This document shows positions 33,303 through 42,301 of a DNA stretch of 46,457 bases, piece after piece; position 1 is the first letter of the stretch, and each line of letters opens with the position of its first letter. The stretch covers positions 11,617 to 58,073 of the forward strand of contig CALQYT010000004.1 in NCBI GenBank assembly GCA_943348815.1, read 5' to 3'. Both the position numbers and the translations under genes were made by a program. Under the pieces are notes generated by a model. The model searched no databases. It was given only the letters and a program-made list of their open reading frames with translations, and was not told where the DNA came from. Origin of the DNA: Candidatus Nomurabacteria bacterium. GTDB lineage: Bacteria; Patescibacteriota; Minisyncoccia; Phycocordibacterales; SBAW01.

Positions 33303-34190
33303 ATGAAGTTACTTATCACTACCCAGGCGGTAGATAAAAACGACTCTCATCTTGGTTTTTTTGTGCGATGGTTAGAAGAGTTTGCAAAACACTGTGAGGA
33401 GATAACGGTTATTTGTTTGCGCGAAGGAGAACATTTTTTACCGGCACACGTAAAGGTCTATCCACTCAAATCAAAAAATAAGATAGGCCGCGCCTTTGAG
33501 TTACTACGATATATCGTAGTATTCCGACACCGCTATACTCACGTGCTCGTGCATATGAATCCGGAATATTTGGTTGCGGCGGTATGGTTGTGGCATTTGC
33601 TTGGGAAAAAGATTGGGCTTTGGTATACACATAAAAGTGTTGATCTTAAATTGCGCATAGCAGAAAAATTAGTAGATATAATTTTTACCGCCTCGCGTGA
33701 GAGCTTCCGACTGCCGAGCAAAAAAGTACATATCATGGGACATGGGATTGATACTGATTTTTTTAATCCTGACCCGAGTATTGTGCGCGGCGAACACTGG
33801 CTTTCGGCCGGGCGCCTAAGCAAGAGTAAGCGCCACGACTTGGCTATCCGCGCGGCTGCCGAGGCGGGGAAGGAATTACGGATAGGAGGTGAGGGGCCGG
33901 AGCTCAAAAATTTACAGGAGCTAGCGCAAGAGCTTGGCGCGCGAGTCACCTTTTTGGGAGGGCTCAGTCACGCGCAGGTGCGTGACGAGTTTCGCCGTGC
34001 GGCGCTCTTTTTGCATATGAGCGAGACGGGGAGTTTGGATAAGATGATTTTGGAGGCTGTTGCTTGCGGCTGTCCGGTACGCACGCGCGACCCAGCGCTC
34101 AAGTTTTTAGAGACGGCGAGCCCCGAATATGTGCGCGAGCATCACTCTCTCCAAAAACTTATTCCTGCTATGCTCAAGGAGTTAGCATGA
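33303..34190 (+). CDS. Glycosyltransferase, GT4-like
   Basis: 295 residues. MGHGIDTDFF marks the linker, WLSAGRLSKSKRHDLAIRAA the C-terminal domain, HMSETGSLDKMILEAVACGCPV the E-x7-E-like region (Glu at SETGSLDKMILE). It contains the 20-bp palindrome at 33502-33521, encoding LRYIVVF. It overlaps the next gene (ATGA). Confidence 0.8.
   Translation: MKLLITTQAVDKNDSHLGFFVRWLEEFAKHCEEITVICLREGEHFLPAHVKVYPLKSKNKIGRAFELLRYIVVFRHRYTHVLVHMNPEYLVAAVWLWHLLGKKIGLWYTHKSVDLKLRIAEKLVDIIFTASRESFRLPSKKVHIMGHGIDTDFFNPDPSIVRGEHWLSAGRLSKSKRHDLAIRAAAEAGKELRIGGEGPELKNLQELAQELGARVTFLGGLSHAQVRDEFRRAALFLHMSETGSLDKMILEAVACGCPVRTRDPALKFLETASPEYVREHHSLQKLIPAMLKELA
33502..33525. repeat. 20-bp perfect palindrome shared with murD
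   Basis: TACTACGATATATCGTAGTA followed by TTCC is identical to 21822-21845. In murD the first base is codon position 3, here it is position 2, so the encoded peptides differ. Confidence 0.85.
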
Positions 34191-34834
34191 CCCACCAGTT
34201 TGGACTCCTACATACGCTCAAACATCTCTACCGCGGCCAAACGCTTATGCGGATTTTGATGAACCAAGAGTTGAGCCGCGAGCGTGTACATGGCAAGGTG
34301 GCCGACATCGGCGGCGGGCACGAACCTGATTATTTTGACTATTTCGCCGGCGCCGATGATGCGGAGGTGCAAAAAATAGACGGCTCGTTTACGGGTATCG
34401 ATTTTGAGAAGGATCTTTTGCCCTTTGCCGACGCGAGCATCGACACCGCGCTTTTGTGCAATGTGCTGGAGCATATGTACAACTACCGCTTCTTGCTGGA
34501 ACAAACGCACCGGATCCTCGTGCCGGGTGGGCGACTGATTGGCATTGTGCCCTTTTGGGTTGGGTATCATCCCGACCCGCATGACTACTTTCGTTATACC
34601 CATGAGGCACTGCTAAAAATTTTGACTGACGCAGGATTTAATACTGTTTCAGTGCGCCCCTTTGGTCGCGGGCCCATACTTGCCAACTTCAACACGATTG
34701 TCTTGTCGCTCCCGTGCGCGCTGCGCCCGGTGGTGTATCTTTGGTACGCGTTTTTTGACAAACTCTTCCTGCGTTTGCGACCCCGCAGTGGCGTGCGCAA
34801 TCCACTCGGGTTTGTGTTTACGGCCAATCGCTAA
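34187..34834 (+). CDS. SAM-dependent methyltransferase
   Basis: 215 residues, class I. VADIGGGHEPD is motif I, LPFADASIDTALLCNVLEHM the motif II-III region, and HRILVPGGRLIGIVPF motif IV, as in Methyltransf_11. Probably modifies a glycan or lipid carrier in this locus. The start is the ATG at 34187, coupled to the previous stop. Confidence 0.88.
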   Translation: MTHQFGLLHTLKHLYRGQTLMRILMNQELSRERVHGKVADIGGGHEPDYFDYFAGADDAEVQKIDGSFTGIDFEKDLLPFADASIDTALLCNVLEHMYNYRFLLEQTHRILVPGGRLIGIVPFWVGYHPDPHDYFRYTHEALLKILTDAGFNTVSVRPFGRGPILANFNTIVLSLPCALRPVVYLWYAFFDKLFLRLRPRSGVRNPLGFVFTANR

Positions 34835-34836
34835 CT

Positions 34837-35907
34837 ATGGAACACGTAACTTTTTTTGTTGATCCGGCCTGGCAGCGGCAAGGACTGCAGCATATTCCGC
34901 TCCTCTACACCATGTGGGGTAACCCACTCACGGCTAGTGTACCGTTTTGGCGCGAGCTGTTTGAGCGCCGGTGTTTTGACACTAAGTACTATTCGGTCAC
35001 TACTGAAGCGGCTAAAGCAGATATGGTGCTTATGCCTTACAGCCACAATGTGGCGTTGGCACAATGGCCCGAACTCTTGGATGCCTGTGCACAGGCAAGC
35101 AAACAGCTCAGCAAACCACTTTTTATTGACGGGCTGGGCGACATCGAACATCCCGTCAAAATTCCGAACACGGTGGTATTGCGTTACGGAGGCTATCGCT
35201 TTATGCCCGAAAAAAATGCGATCCATATTCCACCCTATGCCGACGATCTATTGGAGTTGTATTCCAAAGGTGAGCTTGCGGTGCGCAATAAAGGGCCGCG
35301 GCCGCTCATTGGCTTTGTGGGGTGGGCATCACTCCCGTTTGGACAAAAGCTCCGCACGATTGTTAAAGAACTCCCCCCACGATTAAAAGCACTTGGTGAC
35401 GATAGGTATGCCGCTGTGCGCAAAGGAGTTTTCTTTCGGGCTGCCGCAACGGCGGTGCTCAAAAAATCTCCCCGTGTTGCAACCAATTTTATTCTCCGGT
35501 CAACTTTTTCGGCCAATCTCGCCACCATGTCGGGGAAGCCCGAAGACTTGCGGCGCGAATTTGTTGAAAACTTGCTATCGTCTGACTACGGGCTGTGTGT
35601 GCGGGGCGACGCCAATGCCTCGGTACGGCTGTTTGAGACGCTCGCACTGGGGCGTATCCCCGTGATTGTCGACACCGAGTGTATCTTGCCCTTTGCCGAC
35701 GAAGTCGATTACCGGCAGTTTTCTCTCATTGTCGACTTTCGCGATATGGCACGCTTGCCTGACCTTGTGGCCGACTTCCATAACAGCCTCACCAACGAGC
35801 AGTTTATGAATATGCAGCGCAAGGCGCGCGCAGCCTACGTCAACTATTTCCGCGTTGATGCCCTGATGCCGCATATTTTGAAAGAATTGGATAAAATTTT
35901 ACATTGA
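34837..35907 (+). CDS. Exostosin-like glycosyltransferase (GT47-type)
   Basis: 356 residues. The C-terminal half shows the exostosin-family pattern: GLCVRGDANASVRLFETLALGRIPVIVDTE, with the Arg-Gly-Asp and Glu-rich donor-binding segment. The N-terminal half is unassigned. GT47 enzymes are best known from eukaryotic heparan and plant cell-wall synthesis but also occur in bacterial glycan loci. It begins just after the methyltransferase stop. Confidence 0.8.
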   Translation: MEHVTFFVDPAWQRQGLQHIPLLYTMWGNPLTASVPFWRELFERRCFDTKYYSVTTEAAKADMVLMPYSHNVALAQWPELLDACAQASKQLSKPLFIDGLGDIEHPVKIPNTVVLRYGGYRFMPEKNAIHIPPYADDLLELYSKGELAVRNKGPRPLIGFVGWASLPFGQKLRTIVKELPPRLKALGDDRYAAVRKGVFFRAAATAVLKKSPRVATNFILRSTFSANLATMSGKPEDLRREFVENLLSSDYGLCVRGDANASVRLFETLALGRIPVIVDTECILPFADEVDYRQFSLIVDFRDMARLPDLVADFHNSLTNEQFMNMQRKARAAYVNYFRVDALMPHILKELDKILH

Positions 35908-35932
35908 CACAAATTGGTTCTGTAAATATAGT
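35904..35932 (+). promoter_or_regulatory. Consensus sigma-70 promoter of the cupin gene
   Basis: TTGACA (35904-35909), exactly 17 bp, then TATAGT (35927-35932). It overlaps the end of the exostosin gene. Leader about 42 nt with GGGAAAGG as SD at 35965-35972. Confidence 0.85.
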
Positions 35933-35980
35933 TCGACGTGAAAGGAAGATCTTCTTAGTGCAACGGGAAAGGTCCAAGTA

Positions 35981-36466
35981 ATGACAAACATGCGGTTGCG
36001 GAAGGCACCCATCATTGGCGAGCCGAGCCGGGTGGCGGATGTGTGGTTTGAGGTCTGCAAACCCGATGATCCCACGAGTCCGAAAGGTTCTCGGACGTGG
36101 AACCTTCTTTTCGACACCGACATGCAGGCTGGGCGCGCCCGCTGCATGATCGCGTATCGAATTCGGGGCGAAGGAGTTGGTAATCACTTTCATCCACGGG
36201 TTGAAAATAAAGATCCCGAAATCTTCGTAGTCTTGATCGGGAGCGTGGAGTTTTGGTTCAAGGACATTTACGGCGAGGAGAGGACGATTCCAATCGCCGT
36301 GAACTCGCAGAATATCAATCCAGTCATGATCAAGATCCCACCCTATCTGCTCCACAGGATAAACATCGTGAGTCCCTATGCGGTGTTCGAAGAGTTTCAA
36401 ACGGGGCCCTTCGATCCGTTCGTAAACTACAGCGCCGTGGAGTTTGAGTTGTTGCGGCAACAATAA
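35981..36466 (+). CDS. Cupin-domain protein
   Basis: 161 residues. The cupin motif 1 is seen as GNHFHPRVENKDPEIFVVLIG (two His and the Glu) and motif 2 as IPPYLLHRINIVSP. Related cupins in sugar loci are epimerases or isomerases of nucleotide sugars, but the metal-binding His/Glu set also fits an enzyme or sensor of another kind. It has a consensus promoter, an SD and 6 of 11 TTC Phe codons, unlike its neighbours, so it is probably a separately acquired or strongly expressed unit. A terminator follows. Confidence 0.78.
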   Translation: MTNMRLRKAPIIGEPSRVADVWFEVCKPDDPTSPKGSRTWNLLFDTDMQAGRARCMIAYRIRGEGVGNHFHPRVENKDPEIFVVLIGSVEFWFKDIYGEERTIPIAVNSQNINPVMIKIPPYLLHRINIVSPYAVFEEFQTGPFDPFVNYSAVEFELLRQQ

Positions 36467-36489
36467 TAGACCGGGTTTTCAGAAGTGGG

Positions 36490-36516
36490 GCGCGGTTGCA
36501 AGGCCGCGCTCTTTTT
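36490..36516 (+). terminator. Intrinsic terminator of the cupin gene
   Basis: GCGCGG (36490-36495) pairs with CCGCGC (36504-36509), followed by TCTTTTT. Confidence 0.85.
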
Positions 36517-36540
36517 AATTCTGGATTATGATTTATATCA

Positions 36541-37443
36541 CTAACTCAGCGCTATTGACGCGCCTCCATGTGCAATAGAGCGTTCAGCTGCGTCTAGTAT
36601 TTGGACGACGGCGAGTCCTTGAGCAATACCACTTACCGGTTTTTCTTTTTTCTTAATGCCTTTGAGAAATGCTTCTAACTCCCGTGTCAGCGGCATCGCG
36701 GCTTTGTAGGGGGGAAAAGAGACTTTGTTTTTTTGGTAGGAAGTTACTTTTTGTTTTGGCAAGATATCGTCGTACACGAGGCTACTTTTTTCTCCGACGA
36801 TAGTTAAGCGGCTGCGTTTTTGAGGCAACAGCGAGCTGCTGAGTATGTAGCCGGTGGTACCTCCTTTGAAGTCAAGTTTTATCTGCGAGCTGCTCCACAG
36901 TTTTGTTTTTGGCCGCAGGCTCGCGCCGGCCCATGCCGAAACTTTTTGCGGCATCTTACCCATAATATCTACCATTAAGTACACCGCGTGCGACCAATCC
37001 CACATCGCAGAATAATCTTCCCGAAAAGGACCGATACTGCCGCCCTCGCCGAGCAAGAAGCGGATCTTGCCAAGCGTTCTCGAAAGTTTCTTTGTTTCTT
37101 GATAAGCCGGATTATACAGATGGATATGCCCTACAAAAACGAGAGAGCGGCTTTTTTTTGCAGCAGCCACCAACTTGCGCGCCTCTCGCACATTAAGGGT
37201 CATCGGCTTTTCTATAAATACCGGAATGCCGCGCCGTATGAAGGGTAGGGCGATCTGCGCATGGGTTGCCGGCGGAGTTGCAATAATCACTCCGTCGATG
37301 TCGTTTTTGGTGAGCAGAGTTCGCCAATCGCGGGTTACTTGATAGGCGACTTTGCAGCTCGGGATAGTGTGAAGAGTTTTAAGAATAACACTGCCCCAGC
37401 GGCCTGTCCCCACTACTGCAATCCGGGTGGGTCTTTGGCTCAT
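36541..37443 (-). CDS. Gfo/Idh/MocA-family oxidoreductase
   Basis: 300 residues. VVGTGRWGSV binds NAD(P); FIEKPMTLN contains the conserved EKP Lys; the central beta-sheet domain follows. It would oxidise or epimerise a sugar or nucleotide sugar. It follows the UDP-sugar decarboxylase-like gene at 2 nt, so both form an operon with the methyltransferase upstream of it. Confidence 0.88.
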   Translation of the reverse strand: MSQRPTRIAVVGTGRWGSVILKTLHTIPSCKVAYQVTRDWRTLLTKNDIDGVIIATPPATHAQIALPFIRRGIPVFIEKPMTLNVREARKLVAAAKKSRSLVFVGHIHLYNPAYQETKKLSRTLGKIRFLLGEGGSIGPFREDYSAMWDWSHAVYLMVDIMGKMPQKVSAWAGASLRPKTKLWSSSQIKLDFKGGTTGYILSSSLLPQKRSRLTIVGEKSSLVYDDILPKQKVTSYQKNKVSFPPYKAAMPLTRELEAFLKGIKKKEKPVSGIAQGLAVVQILDAAERSIAHGGASIALS

Positions 37444-37445
37444 GG

Positions 37446-38534
37446 CTAGTCTTGTACGGCTCCCTCGGTGTAGCGTGAGTCAGTGCGGCACCAGTCAATA
37501 AACCGGGCGAGACCTTGTTGCAGACTTACCTGCGGAGCAAATTTAACGTCGGAGCGGGCTTTAGTGATGTCAGGACAGCGACGCTCGGGCTCCCCAGCGG
37601 GATAATTGGCCGGGTAGGGGATAAGCGTATACGTGGCGCCGCTTCCTTCGATTTTTACAAACAGTTCGGCGAGGTCTTTCATTGATATTTCGTTGTCTTC
37701 ATTGCCGATGTTGTACACCTCGCCAGGTTTGCCGCTCAGAAGCACTTTAAGGAAGCCGGTTGCGGCGTCGGTAATATAGCAAAACGTCCGGGTCTGTCGG
37801 CCGTGACCGTGGACCGGTATTGGTTGTTTGTTGAGTACTTTGTACGCAAACATAGGTAATACGCGACGGTCGGCGTGCCCCATGCCCGGGCCAAACACGT
37901 TGAAGGGGCGCACAGTTTTTGTCGGAATACCGTATTGTTGGTGATAAATACTGACGATGGTTTCGGCAAGACGTTTTGATTCGTCGTAGCAGGCGCGCGG
38001 TCCGACTGAAGAGACATAGCCGTGGTAGGTCTCGGGTGTTGGGACGGCCTTCGGGTCAGGATCGCCGTATATTTCGCTTGAACTGAAGAAAAAGAATCCT
38101 TCGAGATTTTTATTTTTTCGCGCGAGTTCGAGAAGATTTTTTACACCCGTGACCGCGCTTTCTATCGTCTCAAGCGGGTATTTTTTGTAATACACGGGTG
38201 AGGCGAGCCCTGCAGCGTGAATGATGTAGTGAATGTCCTCTCGCACGGGGAGCGGGTACGATACATCGCCCCACACTTCGAGCACGTCGTTGCGTCCTTT
38301 AAAGTTAAAATCCGGATGAGGCTGTCCGGTAATGAAGTTGTCTACCGAAATAATACGGCAGGGTTTTTTAAGAGTGGTGTCGTTTAAGTAACACAGAGCC
38401 CCTACCAAGTATTTGCCCAAGAACCCAGAACCGCCACTAATAAGAACGGTCTTCCCCTCAAGTTTGTGGGCTTCCTCCGAACTTAGGTTTTTTCCTATAG
38501 TCGCGATATCTTCCCAAACGATGTTTCCAGACAT
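37446..38534 (-). CDS. NAD-dependent epimerase, UDP-glucuronate decarboxylase-like
   Basis: 362 residues. ISGGSGFLGKYL is the Rossmann motif, HAAGLASPVYYKKYPLETI the dTDP-glucose dehydratase/UXS-type segment, FSSSEIYGDP and YDESKRLAET the catalytic region. The Ala-Ser-Pro run is typical of UDP-xylose synthase. Together with the UDP-sugar dehydrogenase at 32409 it could make a UDP-pentose (inference). A 33-residue N-terminal extension precedes the Rossmann core. Confidence 0.8.
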   Translation of the reverse strand: MSGNIVWEDIATIGKNLSSEEAHKLEGKTVLISGGSGFLGKYLVGALCYLNDTTLKKPCRIISVDNFITGQPHPDFNFKGRNDVLEVWGDVSYPLPVREDIHYIIHAAGLASPVYYKKYPLETIESAVTGVKNLLELARKNKNLEGFFFFSSSEIYGDPDPKAVPTPETYHGYVSSVGPRACYDESKRLAETIVSIYHQQYGIPTKTVRPFNVFGPGMGHADRRVLPMFAYKVLNKQPIPVHGHGRQTRTFCYITDAATGFLKVLLSGKPGEVYNIGNEDNEISMKDLAELFVKIEGSGATYTLIPYPANYPAGEPERRCPDITKARSDVKFAPQVSLQQGLARFIDWCRTDSRYTEGAVQD

Positions 38535-38542
38535 AGTTCAAC

Positions 38543-38551
38543 ACTTTAGCA
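38543..38551 (-). promoter_or_regulatory. Extended -10 (TGC-TAAAGT), near-leaderless start at 38534
   Basis: Complement of 38543-38551. Expected +1 at 38536 gives a 2-nt leader. Confidence 0.55.
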
Positions 38552-38592
38552 TGGGCTAAAAAAGATGACCAGGACTTTTGAGGCTCTCGTTT

Positions 38593-39771
38593 TTAGCTAA
38601 CTTCTCGTGGGGGGATGGGTATCAAGTAGCGATAGTTGCCCGCGCTTGTCTTTTTCTTAATATCGTCAAAATACTCGTAGGCAAACACAACGAGGAGGTC
38701 AGGTTTATGGGCTTCCAAATACTCTTTTGGCACAATCGGTATATGAGTCCCTGGGCTGTGACGGCCTTGTTTGAGGGGGCTATCGTCGACAATAAACTCA
38801 ATCAATGAAGGTCCGATGTTTCCATAATTGCAAATAGTGGCTACGCGCGCCGGCGAGCTATAGCCGGCAACTTTGACGTCCGAGGCTTTGTACTCCAAGA
38901 GTTTATCTTTAAACGCGGTCAGGTAGGTGTTGACCGTGTTTTTGAATTGTTCCAAAGTTGATACGGTCAGTGTCTGTTCTTCTTGCGCAAGCAGTTCCAT
39001 TACCCGTGCCGACGCCGCGCCGCTACCGTTGCGTGCCGTAACGCGGATAGAACCACCGTGCGGAGCTATCTTTTCCACATCGGCGACGTACATTCCGTGC
39101 TTCTCAAAAAGATTTTTTAGAGAAGTAAGGGAATAATAAAATATACGGTCTAAGTAGAATCTCTCAAATTGGGTCCGTTCTACAATATCCCCGATGTACT
39201 CAACTTCGATGATAAAGTCGCCCGTTTCAGTCATGAGATCTTTTACCGCATCGATAAAGGAGTGAGGATCTTCCAGGTGGGTAAAGATGCTGCTAGCGAC
39301 TACGACATCCGGTCTCCCATATTCTTTTTTTACCTGTTCAGCGGCCTCCGTGTTAAAGAATGAAACTATGGTGGTGAGTCCAGCATCATTGGCAATTTTC
39401 CCCACGTTGACCGAAGGGTCAATGCCGATGGCCTTTACCCCGAGCGCTTTGAGAGGTTTTAGGAGTATCCCGTCGTTCGAACCCACATCGACCACAAATT
39501 TTGCCGAAGAGAGCTGTTTAGCCAGTTCTTCAAAATGTCGCACGAGGCCGAGGTTGACTGAGGAGAGATAAAAATAATCTACGAACATCCGTTCGCGGGA
39601 AACGATAGTGCCCAGTTGCACGTTCTTGCAATTGGTACAAAAGAATACGGTAAGCGGAAAAAAGTCTTCTGTCTTAAACTCAGTCTCCAGAGGATATTTG
39701 TTAGCGAGGGGTTGTTTCCCTAGATTGAGAAACTCAACCGCAGTGTCTTTTTCGCACAGATGGCATTTCAT
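38593..39771 (-). CDS. Sugar C-methyltransferase (NovU/TylC3-type three-domain)
   Basis: 392 residues. An N-terminal zinc-binding part has CHLCEK and CTNCKN; the SAM domain has VVDVGSNDGILL and SIFTHLEDPHSFI; the C-terminal domain has VAGYSSPARVATICNYGN and IVDDSPLKQGRHSPGTHIPI. This order (zinc, SAM, C-MeT-C) is typical of enzymes methylating C-3 of dTDP-keto sugars. It is likely to make a branched sugar for the glycan. Its -10 (TATAGT, complement of 39806-39811) predicts a leader of about 28 nt without SD. Confidence 0.88.
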   Translation of the reverse strand: MKCHLCEKDTAVEFLNLGKQPLANKYPLETEFKTEDFFPLTVFFCTNCKNVQLGTIVSRERMFVDYFYLSSVNLGLVRHFEELAKQLSSAKFVVDVGSNDGILLKPLKALGVKAIGIDPSVNVGKIANDAGLTTIVSFFNTEAAEQVKKEYGRPDVVVASSIFTHLEDPHSFIDAVKDLMTETGDFIIEVEYIGDIVERTQFERFYLDRIFYYSLTSLKNLFEKHGMYVADVEKIAPHGGSIRVTARNGSGAASARVMELLAQEEQTLTVSTLEQFKNTVNTYLTAFKDKLLEYKASDVKVAGYSSPARVATICNYGNIGPSLIEFIVDDSPLKQGRHSPGTHIPIVPKEYLEAHKPDLLVVFAYEYFDDIKKKTSAGNYRYLIPIPPREVS

Positions 39772-39805
39772 GTGATTATTTGATGGTAAGGGCGATTACC
39801 CAATT

Positions 39806-39848
39806 ACTATACTACAGGCAGGCTTTTTGTTTTTGAAAACGGTATAGT
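39806..39848. promoter_or_regulatory. Divergent promoters between methyltransferase genes
   Basis: Minus-strand TATAGT (complement of 39806-39811) serves the gene starting at 39771. Plus-strand TATAGT (39843-39848) ends exactly 7 nt before the GTG start at 39855. Confidence 0.6.
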
Positions 39849-39854
39849 AAGGGC

Positions 39855-40568
39855 GTGACCAAAAGCAGGCTAGAAAACGTGCTCGAGCGGATGCGGCTAT
39901 ATACGGATTGGTACAAAGTTACCCTGCCACTTAACCGCTTGCTCGATTACTGCAATATTAATCCGCGCGTGCATCTGCACAATGGGATGCAGTTTGTGGT
40001 GCGGATTTTTTCTGACGATCTCAATATTATTGCCGAGGTGGTTGGGCGCGACTCCTATGGAATTGAAGACTTAGCTCTCAGGGACGACGCGCTCGTTGTT
40101 GATGTCGGCGCCAACGTCGGCGTTTTTAGTGCGTGGATAAAACATCTCCACCCTAATGCCCACTTGGTGGCCTACGAGCCGCACCCTGCCAATTTACTGC
40201 TCCTGCAAGAAAACGCACCCTTTGCCACTATTCATGCCGAGGCAGTCGTAGGCACTGAGGGCGAGGTGCATATCGAGGCCGAGGGACACACCTCCGCACT
40301 TAAGTTGGCTAAAGTAGGGGTCGCGGTACGGGCAATAACACTCGAGCAGGCGTTGGCGCCATTGCTCAAAGTCGATTTACTCAAGGTGGATATCGAAGGC
40401 TCCGAGTACGACGTGTTTATGCACACTCCCCCGAGTGCGATGCAAAAGGTGCAGCAGGCGGTTGTCGAAGTACATCACGACGATTGGCGCGAGTGGTTTG
40501 AAAATTATTTTAAAACCTGCGGTTTTGCGGTGCATTGGAGTGAGGATTTATTGGTCGCCAAACGGTAA
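39855..40568 (+). CDS. FkbM-family methyltransferase
   Basis: 237 residues, GTG start fixed by the promoter. VVDVGANVGVFSAWI is motif I, VAYEPHPANLLLLQ is motif II, LLKVDIEGSEYDVF the FkbM hallmark. It O-methylates a sugar or glycan residue. Confidence 0.88.
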   Translation: MTKSRLENVLERMRLYTDWYKVTLPLNRLLDYCNINPRVHLHNGMQFVVRIFSDDLNIIAEVVGRDSYGIEDLALRDDALVVDVGANVGVFSAWIKHLHPNAHLVAYEPHPANLLLLQENAPFATIHAEAVVGTEGEVHIEAEGHTSALKLAKVGVAVRAITLEQALAPLLKVDLLKVDIEGSEYDVFMHTPPSAMQKVQQAVVEVHHDDWREWFENYFKTCGFAVHWSEDLLVAKR

Positions 40569-40576
40569 TGTTTTTG

Positions 40577-40585
40577 TGTTAGAGT
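40577..40585 (+). promoter_or_regulatory. Extended -10 (TGT-TAGAGT), leaderless start at 40592
   Basis: Hexamer 40580-40585 ends exactly 7 nt before the ATG at 40592. Confidence 0.7.
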
Positions 40586-40591
40586 GCTCGC

Positions 40592-42301
40592 ATGTGTGCC
40601 ATTGCCGGTGTTACGGCTCCGGATAAAGGGTTAGTCGAGCGGATGAATGCGCTCATGGCTCATCGTGGGCCCGACGATACGGGCGTTTTTTTCGACCACC
40701 AGGTGGCGCTTGGACACAACCGGCTTTCGATCATCGACCTTACGCCGGGCGGACATCAGCCCATGGCGGCGGGCGAGTTACAAATTACCTTCAACGGCGA
40801 GATCTATAACTACCGCGAGTTGCGCGAGGGTTTAAAAAAAGCAGGCGAACAGTTTGTGAGCGAAAGCGATACCGAAGTTATTGTGCGCGGCTATGCGCGC
40901 GAGGGCGTAGCATTTTTTAACAAACTACGCGGGATGTGGGCATTTGCGATTTATGATCCCAAAGCGGGGAAGTTAGTGCTGTCTCGTGACGCGTTTGGTA
41001 TTAAGCCACTTTACTATTATCAAAAAGGTAAGCAGTTTGCATTTGCCTCTGAGTTGCGGGGCTTGCGACCAGTACTTGAGCTCTTTGGTCATACTGACAA
41101 TGTACTCGCGCACCATTTATATTTTTTGTTTGGCTACATACCCGCACCGCATTCGCCGTTTGTAGAGGTTAAAAAAGTTCTCCCCGGCGAGGTGTTGATC
41201 TATGATCTGGCGACGCAGACTCTTGCACACAGCAAATTGGTGCCCGAAGTCGCTGACACGCCGCGTACGCTTGATGAAGCATTGGGAGACAGTGTACGTG
41301 CGCACTTTGTGGCCGATGTGCCGGTTTGCCTCTTTTATTCAGGTGGCATCGATTCCACCTTGTTGCTGGCAAAGGCTCGTGAGTTGGGATTTAACCCCGA
41401 GCCGTTTTTCTTGCATATCCCCAACCGACTCGACAACGAGTATGCGGTTGCCGCAGCCAAAGAGCTTGGGGTTAAGCTCACAAGTTTTGACTTTAGTCCT
41501 AAGCAAGCGCTTGAACGTTTTTTGTCGCTCCGAGAATCATTGGATGAGCCGTTCGCAGATACGTCGTATATTCCGACGGAATATCTGTCAGAGCAGGTAG
41601 CCCGAACGCACAAGGTGGTGCTCTCGGGCGAAGGGGGTGATGAGTTTTTTGGCGGCTATCACCGGCACAATCATTTGCTTGGTCTCCAAAAAGGAATGCG
41701 ATTGGTGCCCGAAGCGCTAGTTGCCAGGTTGCCCGCACGTTTGCGCCGTGCCGCAGAATCTAAGATCAATCGTGATCCGTATGCAGCCTATTTGGAATTT
41801 GTACGCGTCGATGAGGGTCTTGTCTCGCGCACTGAGGCTTTGGAGTTTTTGCACGAGCGGGTAGCGGCGCGCGACGAACTTGGGCTCGCCTTTGATCAGG
41901 AAGTTTATTTGCCGGATGATTTGTTGTTTAAAATCGATCGCGCCGGCATGCGGCATGGGCTTGAGGGTCGTGTGCCGTTTTTGGATACGCAGTTTTTTGC
42001 CGCAGCGCGCCAACATAGTGCGCGCGAACGGCACGGCGGCTCGCCAAGCGGCAAAGGCATGCTCAAAGATTTGTTGCGCAACTATTTGCCCGAGCAATTG
42101 GTTGAGCGCCCCAAACAAGGTTTTAGTATCTCGCTTGCGGTGCTCAAAGATGTACCGCAGGAAGTGAAACAAGAAGCGCTTGCTTACGCGCAGCAACATG
42201 CAGAGCTCATTCCACTAGATCCGGCTCAGGCATTACAGCATCCACAGAGTGCGTACGCTCTATTGATTTGGACGGCGTGGCACAAAAACTTTTTTAAGTA
42301 A
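40592..42301 (+). CDS. asnB: Asparagine synthase (glutamine-hydrolysing) type amidotransferase
   Basis: 569 residues. Cys2 is the N-terminal nucleophile (MCAIAGV), followed by RGPDDTGVF, HNRLSIIDL and GEIYNYREL of the glutaminase domain. The synthetase domain has the PP-loop FYSGGIDSTLLL (about 247-258) and LSGEGGDEFFGGY. It could make asparagine or, given the surrounding glycan genes, amidate a uronic acid in the polymer. The start is fixed by the promoter. It overlaps the next gene by one base. Confidence 0.9.
   Translation: MCAIAGVTAPDKGLVERMNALMAHRGPDDTGVFFDHQVALGHNRLSIIDLTPGGHQPMAAGELQITFNGEIYNYRELREGLKKAGEQFVSESDTEVIVRGYAREGVAFFNKLRGMWAFAIYDPKAGKLVLSRDAFGIKPLYYYQKGKQFAFASELRGLRPVLELFGHTDNVLAHHLYFLFGYIPAPHSPFVEVKKVLPGEVLIYDLATQTLAHSKLVPEVADTPRTLDEALGDSVRAHFVADVPVCLFYSGGIDSTLLLAKARELGFNPEPFFLHIPNRLDNEYAVAAAKELGVKLTSFDFSPKQALERFLSLRESLDEPFADTSYIPTEYLSEQVARTHKVVLSGEGGDEFFGGYHRHNHLLGLQKGMRLVPEALVARLPARLRRAAESKINRDPYAAYLEFVRVDEGLVSRTEALEFLHERVAARDELGLAFDQEVYLPDDLLFKIDRAGMRHGLEGRVPFLDTQFFAAARQHSARERHGGSPSGKGMLKDLLRNYLPEQLVERPKQGFSISLAVLKDVPQEVKQEALAYAQQHAELIPLDPAQALQHPQSAYALLIWTAWHKNFFK

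Noticed and set aside
35840-36463. 207-codon minus-strand frame opposite the cupin gene
   Set aside because: The plus strand has a consensus promoter, SD, cupin motifs and terminator; the minus frame has none.
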